This document shows, piece after piece, positions 9,001-10,041 of a stretch of DNA of 10,041 bases. Origin of the DNA: Phoronis pallida. Lineage: Eukaryota; Phoronida; Phoronidae. Every line of letters starts with the position of its first letter. The stretch's first letter is position 1. The position numbers were made by a program, and so were the translations under genes. The notes below the pieces were generated by a model, which saw only the letters and a program-made list of their open reading frames with translations, made no database searches and was not told where the DNA came from. The DNA lies in contig JAOXYC010255565.1 of the NCBI GenBank assembly GCA_028565715.1, positions 1-10,041 on the forward strand, given 5' to 3'.

Positions 9001-9416
9001 ATAATAAAAAATTAATACTCAATTTGATGAGTGCGGACAAATTAACGGAAGAAGAAGAAGAAGACTGAATAACGGGAATAAGCGACGGACCGCTATACGA
9101 CTTGTACCTTATGATCGTTCTGTAGGCGCAAGCAAGAAATACGTTCACCTGATTTGTTCGATCTCATTGCGATTCTCAATATTCGACATTCAGAAATCAT
9201 TCACATTTCATTTTCAGAATCAGGATTCAGTCAGTTTTACAAGCATATCAATCAGGTTAAAAGATAAAACATATTCAATATATAATTATGCAGTTACAGT
9301 CTACAAACCTCCTTCTGCTTTGGGTCCTGGGGGTAAACATCTGGAGGACCTAGAACAGACTCATCAAGCCTCCTTTTCTTCAGTGGTTGGCTGTCTCGGC
9401 TGGGAAAGGCAGCCAT
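1..9416 (-). CDS. MED12: MED12, Mediator kinase-module subunit 12 (N-terminal part, 17 exons, partial)
   Basis: MED12 is the nuclear scaffold of the Mediator kinase module. It binds and activates CDK8/Cyclin C and links to MED13. Exons 1-16 (9416 down to 407) join through sixteen GT-AG introns into 872 codons with no stop or frame break, and a probable exon 17 runs off base 1. Landmarks by predicted residue: N-terminal [14 protein letters not shown] at 23-36; NVKHGF at 43-48; Med12 domain about 116-170; CPQHR about 360; SGSPLDHL about 401-408; LCEW at 515-518; LCEW-region end at 547; RHDVFSH at 611-617; THFPIPQ at 730-736; SHECNQR at 741-747. All match the order of these blocks in vertebrate MED12. 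The protein is about 2,200 residues in human, so the C-terminal PQL and Gln-rich regions lie beyond the window. Identification is very secure; individual splice sites are inferred from frame, homology and GT-AG signals. Confidence 0.95.
407..759 (-). CDS. MED12: MED12 coding exon 16 (residues 755-872)
   Basis: The acceptor is TTTTAAG, the only one here that is not CAG or TAG, and the exon completes Gly755. It encodes a charged helix ([19 protein letters not shown]), a Lys-rich insertion NKNKKKKD, then [30 protein letters not shown] and FGIQ, with a GTAAGT donor. Human counterparts are FAKFQHLSHYDQHQVT, IFDLMEYSLSISGL and FAIQ. The Lys-rich stretch could serve as a nuclear localisation signal (inference). 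Confidence 0.94.
1067..1331 (-). CDS. MED12: MED12 coding exon 15 (residues 667-754 plus 1 nt)
   Basis: After an ATTCGCAG acceptor it encodes an acidic start (HEEDLDIFG) and a low-complexity Ser/Pro/Gln linker at about 680-720. It ends [18 protein letters not shown] followed by LFGV. Human has THFPIPQEESCSHECNQR and LFGVG. Phase 1 end before GTAAGA. Confidence 0.95.
1648..1883 (-). CDS. MED12: MED12 coding exon 14 (residues 588-666)
   Basis: Phase-1 start completing Asp588 after CCTCTAG; ends at TCT before GTAAGT. It encodes [20 protein letters not shown] followed by [10 protein letters not shown], nearly identical to vertebrate MED12 and the longest invariant block in the window. The tail is a Ser/Asp-rich linker ending DPSSVDPS, comparable to the DPSSS segment in human. 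Confidence 0.96.
1953..2006. repeat. Perfect inverted repeat, 26-bp arms, 2-nt loop (intron 13)
   Basis: Arm 1953-1978 begins TTAGGTCACAAGCTCGACAA. Arm 1981-2006 is its exact reverse complement, separated only by AA. There is no mismatch in 26 pairs. Such a snap-back palindrome is not explained by the gene around it and is far beyond chance. Confidence 0.95.
2243..2363 (-). CDS. MED12: MED12 coding exon 13 (residues 548-587 plus 1 nt)
   Basis: Begins [13 protein letters not shown] after TTTGTTTCAG, an acidic linker. Then [18 protein letters not shown] matches IFQDVLLQFLDTQAPML of human MED12. It ends in phase 1 before GTAGGG, a weaker donor than most in this gene. Confidence 0.92.
2637..2768 (-). 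CDS. MED12: MED12 coding exon 12 (residues 504-547, LCEW region)
   Basis: A 44-codon exon after a GACTTCAG acceptor, ending before GTGAGT, phase 0. It has the family signature LCEW at 515-518, followed by a basic patch and [16 protein letters not shown]. Human has [21 protein letters not shown] followed by LLEKRQAEI. Pfam describes this neighbourhood as the Med12 LCEW domain. Confidence 0.95.
2958..3029. repeat. Near-perfect inverted repeat, 28-bp arms, 16-nt loop (intron 11)
   Basis: Arms 2958-2985 and 3002-3029 pair with a single mismatch (2964 against 3023). The loop is TGGTAGATTATCTAGG. The central arm sequence is TTACTGGGTGAGAGTTCTTT. At 72 nt it has the dimensions of a pre-miRNA-like or endo-siRNA hairpin on either strand, or a very small foldback element. 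Confidence 0.92.
3149..3282 (-). CDS. MED12: MED12 coding exon 11 (residues 459-503)
   Basis: Phase-1 start completing Gly459 after CTTTCCAG; ends at GAG before GTAAGA. It encodes [19 protein letters not shown] and IDSLYRKVF, matching GRVLHTLEVLDSHSFERSD and LDSLCNRIF of human MED12. The exon lies in a different frame from the longest open stretch here, so its frame was fixed by homology and by exon phases on both sides. Confidence 0.93.
3399..3660 (-). mobile_element. SINE-like repeat with GCGCTATATAAG end, in MED12 intron 10
   Basis: On the minus strand the head looks tRNA-derived: TTTAGTGGTTATAGTGG resembles an A box, and GGGCTCAAAACCT resembles a degenerate B box about 45 nt later. The far end is AAAAAAGCGCTATATAAGCA; a GCGCTATATAA terminus is a recurrent 3' end of interspersed repeats in many animal genomes. 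About 260 bp. No clean target-site duplication was found, so the boundaries are approximate. Confidence 0.55.
3718..3817 (-). CDS. MED12: MED12 coding exon 10 (residues 426-458 plus 1 nt)
   Basis: A 100-nt exon from a GTTCTAG acceptor to a GTAAAG donor, ending in phase 1. It encodes a basic predicted helix, [15 protein letters not shown], then [15 protein letters not shown]. The [12 protein letters not shown] part matches RWSFDKCQEATAG of human MED12. Confidence 0.92.
4100..4367 (-). CDS. MED12: MED12 coding exon 9 (residues 336-425)
   Basis: Takes one base to complete Gly336 after a TTCTGTAG acceptor. It carries a Pro/Gln linker ([10 protein letters not shown]), then [19 protein letters not shown] and [12 protein letters not shown], and ends PHNQQ before GTTAGC in phase 0. 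Human equivalents are CPQHRPLVF, CPSALVWHYS and TGSPLDHLPIAP. The frame continues past the donor, but homology resumes only in exon 10, which supports the splice. Confidence 0.94.
4700..4842 (-). CDS. MED12: MED12 coding exon 8 (residues 289-335 plus 2 nt)
   Basis: Starts [19 protein letters not shown] after a CTCTAG acceptor and matches YSGEFVQSAYLSRRLAYFC of vertebrate MED12. Its second half is a diverged, Ser/Thr-rich linker that ends NNN, then GG before GTAAGT (phase 2). Confidence 0.93.
5061..5171 (-). CDS. MED12: MED12 coding exon 7 (residues 252-288)
   Basis: A 37-codon exon between a TTTCTACAG acceptor and a GTAACA donor, phase 0. It encodes [19 protein letters not shown], matching DGMLDRHEFLTWVLECFEK of human MED12, one of the best-conserved N-terminal stretches. 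The rest, up to IVK288, is a predicted helix that continues into exon 8. Confidence 0.94.
5486..5670 (-). CDS. MED12: MED12 coding exon 6 (residues 190-251)
   Basis: Starts in phase 1 after CTTTCAG, completing Asp190. It encodes [10 protein letters not shown], a Ser/Thr-rich linker (SSQSSTTSF) and [14 protein letters not shown], then a GTAAGC donor in phase 0. It aligns with the ITKYLWEQLQ and QWDYTEKLAMFMFQ segments of vertebrate MED12. The upstream intronic sequence stays open in the same frame but has no homology. Confidence 0.93.
6064..6229 (-). CDS. MED12: MED12 coding exon 5 (residues 135-189 plus 1 nt)
   Basis: Core of the Med12 domain. It begins VPIFNKKEE after a TTGCTTCAG acceptor, continues with [12 protein letters not shown], and ends PPVDPSV, then G before GTAAGT (phase 1). 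Vertebrate counterparts are VPIFSKKEE, AAWLIKMTCAYY and HVDPF. A basic stretch, RVRGSRK, precedes the end. Confidence 0.95.
6420..6503 (-). CDS. MED12: MED12 coding exon 4 (residues 107-134)
   Basis: A 28-codon exon after a GTTCTAG acceptor, ending at CGG before GTAAAA, phase 0. It contains [12 protein letters not shown], matching the NTWFTDLAGTKPL block at the start of the Med12 domain. It was found by looking for this conserved block between exons 3 and 5. Confidence 0.93.
6621..6696 (-). repeat. tRNA-like element (tRNA pseudogene or SINE head) in MED12 intron 3
   Basis: The minus strand folds as a degenerate tRNA. End pairing is GTAGCTG with CAGTTAC, there is an A-box region GCTTAGAGGTAGAGC with D-arm pairing, and the anticodon-like stem CATAA/TTATG closes a 7-nt loop CCGGCTA. 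The T arm is CTGGG-TTTGATT-CCCAG with B box GGTTTGATTCC. The loop has C instead of the invariant U before the GGC triplet, and spacing is off by two bases, so I do not call it a functional tRNA. A T6 run (6615-6610) follows directly, as at a Pol III terminator. Confidence 0.6.
7080..7226 (-). CDS. MED12: MED12 coding exon 3 (residues 58-106)
   Basis: A 49-codon exon from a TTTTCAG acceptor to a GTAAGTTG donor, phase 0 at both ends. It encodes YGSARDN, then INFSSIL, and ends [13 protein letters not shown]. That aligns with YGSAKNVSF, SNFSSII and RKPQVNQKDNFW of vertebrate MED12. The middle, around residues 80-90, is diverged. Confidence 0.94.
7590..7635. repeat. AT-only low-complexity tract in intron 2
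   Basis: A run of TAAT/AATAA/ATTAA units with almost no G or C, next to the donor of exon 2. Simple sequence with no evident function. Confidence 0.6.
7641..7703 (-). CDS. MED12: MED12 coding exon 2 (residues 37-57)
   Basis: A 21-codon exon bounded by a TTTTTCAG acceptor and a GTAACA donor, phase 0 at both ends. It encodes [12 protein letters not shown] followed by a diverged tail. This is the counterpart of the human exon 2 segment with the L36, Q43 and G44 tumour-mutation hotspots. Leu39 and Gly47 are conserved, but the Gln43 position is His46. Confidence 0.93.
7775..8151 (+). pseudogene. LINE (non-LTR retrotransposon) reverse-transcriptase C-terminal relic
   Basis: The translation from about 7775 reads [20 protein letters not shown], then [13 protein letters not shown] and RRSRL. 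This has the form of the region after the RT domain in CR1/Jockey/L2-type LINEs (PL..RR..A..C.YK, then LLPPP, then RR). The frame shifts by -1 near 7955-7965. It then continues with [11 protein letters not shown], a TAG where the family usually has Trp, and [25 protein letters not shown], up to a TGA at 8149-8151. It lies antisense to MED12 inside intron 1. It is 5'-truncated, frameshifted and stop-bearing, so it is dead. The exact LINE clade is not determined. Confidence 0.8.
8152..8402 (+). other. Intron 1 sequence, possible 3' UTR of the LINE relic
   Basis: Directly follows the LINE-derived stop and has no coding homology that I recognise. It may be the 3' UTR of that element. It includes the first copy of a roughly 50-bp motif (8294-8345) that recurs twice further on. 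No poly-A or microsatellite tail marks an element end here. Confidence 0.35.
8294..8345 (+). repeat. Unclassified ~50-bp motif, copy 1
   Basis: Begins GAATAATGGGATTAAACGAG and includes GACCGATATA and ACTTGTATCTGATGA. It aligns collinearly with 9067-9114, with most positions identical. The function and element type are unknown. Confidence 0.5.
8403..8536 (-). mobile_element. tRNA-derived SINE, copy A (minus orientation)
   Basis: Read on the minus strand it starts GGGGTGGCCCGTTGGCGCAG. It has an A-box-like TGGCGCAGTCG and a degraded B box GGTTCAATTCC. It ends in a shared body (GCTGTAGCCGCTGGGTAGAG to GCATGAAATAG) and an A9 tail. It is 134 bp and aligns over its full length with the plus-strand copy at 8797-8929. 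No clear target-site duplication is visible. Same strand as MED12, inside intron 1. Confidence 0.8.
8721..8770 (-). repeat. Unclassified ~50-bp motif, copy 2 (inverted)
   Basis: On the minus strand it reads AATAACAGGAA, then GGACCGCTTTATACGACCTG and TACC. The core of about 23 bases differs from the copy at 9087-9108 by only about two changes. With that copy it brackets SINE B as an inverted repeat. Confidence 0.6.
8797..8929 (+). mobile_element. tRNA-derived SINE, copy B (plus orientation)
   Basis: Starts GGGGTGGCCCGGTGGCGCAG, with an A box TGGCGCAGTGG and an exact Pol III B box GGTTCGAGTCC (consensus GGTTCGANTCC). Then comes the same 3' body as copy A and an A6 tract. At 133 bp it is better preserved than copy A, mainly in the B box. 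The two copies share almost the whole 3' body, from GAGGTCGCTGGTTC on; the middle, about 25 bp, is diverged. The family is not one I can name. Confidence 0.82.
8930..9066 (+). repeat. Distal sequence after SINE B with 16-bp tandem duplication and (GAA)n tract
   Basis: Sequence following the A tract of SINE B that is not shared with copy A. It contains a perfect tandem duplication of AGGCCTTGGATGGCCT (8959-8974 and 8975-8990) and ends in a GAAGAAGAAGAAGAA microsatellite at about 9048-9063. A simple-repeat end is typical of LINE/SINE 3' termini, so this may be a longer tail of the SINE or a separate element fused to it. Confidence 0.5.
9067..9114 (+). repeat. Unclassified ~50-bp motif, copy 3
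   Basis: Begins GAATAACGGGAATAAGCGAC and continues GGACCGCTATACGACTTGTA to CC. It follows immediately after the (GAA)n tract and matches copy 1 in direct orientation and copy 2 in inverted orientation. Confidence 0.6.
9309..9416 (-). CDS. MED12: MED12 coding exon 1 (start codon; residues 1-36)
   Basis: Opens at ATG 9416-9414 with MAAF, as in vertebrate MED12. The context is good, with G at -3 and G at +4. It contains a basic KKRR cluster at 13-16, then [14 protein letters not shown]. The final E36 corresponds to human E33, in the segment that activates CDK8. The exon ends in phase 0 before a GTTTGT donor. The human exon 1/exon 2 junction falls between the equivalent codons (33/34), so this intron position is conserved. 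Confidence 0.92.
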
Positions 9417-10041
9417 TTCCACTTTCTTTCAACCGACCATTACCGGAAATAACCGAGTGCACGCCACCTGGCGATCAATTTTGGAAATGTGAAAACACGC
9501 GAAAAACTTTGTCAACTTCAAGACGTTTCTGTGGTCGTATTTTTTTTTCAAAATTGGATTATTCTTCAGTAATGAAAAGTGGCTCCGTTTGAATTTTGGC
9601 AAATACCCGTTGATTTGAAAGCCCGGCAATGGTTTTTCAGTTGAAATCAGACCAAATTGCCTATGTTTTTTGGAATGAATTCAGTTGCCAATAGTCGAGT
9701 AAACAGAATGAAGACCTTGCAAACGGACTTTACCTTCGGCTTTTTCTGAAGAATTGATATCTCAGCCAACTGAACAGCAGATTCAGTTAGGTTGTAAGAA
9801 TTCAGACATTGTATTCTAGATTGTGAAAAATTTCCGCGCTACTGGCGCTTGTTTACTTTTACGTGATTTGCCCCGAGTTTCGCGCCATTAATCAAACTTA
9901 TCCAAAATATCAACATAACCTATGAAAAACGTTGAAATATGCTAACGAGTGAACTTTTTGTTGTAATTTTTCAATAATTCGACAAAATGAATAATAACAT
10001 TTCTTTTTAAAATGATTTATAAACATTATTTCAAGGTTTAT
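9417..10041 (-). promoter_or_regulatory. MED12 upstream region / probable promoter and 5' UTR
   Basis: This holds everything upstream of the MED12 start codon. No protein-coding gene can be supported in it. A GC-richer island in otherwise AT-rich DNA, near 9830-9890, contains TTTCCGCGC (9831-9839) and TTTCGCGCC (9878-9886), both close to the E2F consensus. ACGTGA (9861-9866) in between resembles a bZIP or bHLH site. A TTCCGG at about 9441-9446 resembles an ETS core. The transcription start is unknown, and a 5' UTR intron cannot be excluded. Confidence 0.4.
9429..9440 (-). other. Minimal upstream ORF before MED12 start (Met-Val-Gly-stop)
   Basis: An ATG at 9440-9438 is followed by two sense codons and TGA at 9431-9429, ending 12 nt before the MED12 ATG. 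Its context is weak (G at +4 but T at -3). It matters only if the transcript begins upstream of 9440, which the sequence does not show. Confidence 0.35.

Noticed and set aside
8855-9148. 97-codon minus-strand open frame with a Ser run
   Set aside because: The Ser run is the reverse of the (GAA)n microsatellite and the rest is SINE sequence, so it is not a gene.
9167-9592. 141-codon plus-strand open frame over MED12 exon 1
   Set aside because: It is the antisense shadow of exon 1 and upstream DNA. The minus strand carries the conserved MED12 N-terminus.
9647-9838. Minus-strand open stretch with a peptide-like segment (YNLTESAVQLAEIS, then KKPK before GTAAAG), considered as an upstream exon or neighbouring gene
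   Set aside because: No ATG, no recognised homology, and MED12 already has its conserved N-terminus in exon 1. It could still be 5' UTR.
1-10041. CRISPR arrays, bacterial operons or phage genes
   Set aside because: No regular direct repeats with spacers, no ribosome-binding sites and no contiguous genes. The spliced MED12 shows eukaryotic DNA.

Overview
The window is animal nuclear DNA. It is AT-rich, and one gene is split into many short exons on the minus strand with canonical GT-AG introns of about 190-580 bp (intron 1 is 1.6 kb). The introns carry tRNA-derived SINE-like repeats and a dead LINE tail, and there are no bacterial-style operons. The protein is clearly metazoan, but too diverged from vertebrates to name the species. 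A marine invertebrate (mollusc or other lophotrochozoan, possibly another non-chordate) is my best guess, and it is inference only.

The gene is MED12, the Mediator kinase-module subunit. Its start codon is at 9416 on the minus strand, and the reading frame runs toward base 1. I resolved sixteen complete coding exons and a probable partial seventeenth that runs off the window. Exons 1-16 join without a frame break into exactly 872 codons (2616 nt). That is the N-terminal part of the protein: CDK8/Cyclin C-activating segment, Med12 domain, LCEW region, and the conserved blocks around RHDVFSH, THFPIPQ and SHECNQR. The C-terminal PQL and Gln-rich parts lie outside the window.

Layout in plus coordinates: 1-37 probable exon 17; 407-759 exon 16; 1067-1331 exon 15; 1648-1883 exon 14; 2243-2363 exon 13; 2637-2768 exon 12; 3149-3282 exon 11; 3718-3817 exon 10; 4100-4367 exon 9; 4700-4842 exon 8; 5061-5171 exon 7; 5486-5670 exon 6; 6064-6229 exon 5; 6420-6503 exon 4; 7080-7226 exon 3; 7641-7703 exon 2; 9309-9416 exon 1. 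From 9417 to the end is upstream sequence with a plausible GC-richer promoter patch near 9830-9890.

Mobile and structured DNA: intron 1 holds a LINE reverse-transcriptase C-terminal relic (7775-8151), two copies of one tRNA-derived SINE in opposite orientations (8403-8536 minus, 8797-8929 plus), and a roughly 50-bp motif present three times in alternating orientation. Intron 3 holds a tRNA-like element followed by a T6 run. Intron 10 holds another SINE-like repeat ending in GCGCTATATAAG. Introns 11 and 13 each hold a nearly perfect or perfect inverted repeat of 26-28 bp arms. In introns 2, 5, 6, 8, 14, 15 and 16 (all over 300 bp) I see only AT-rich sequence with no feature I can support. There is no second protein-coding gene that I can defend.
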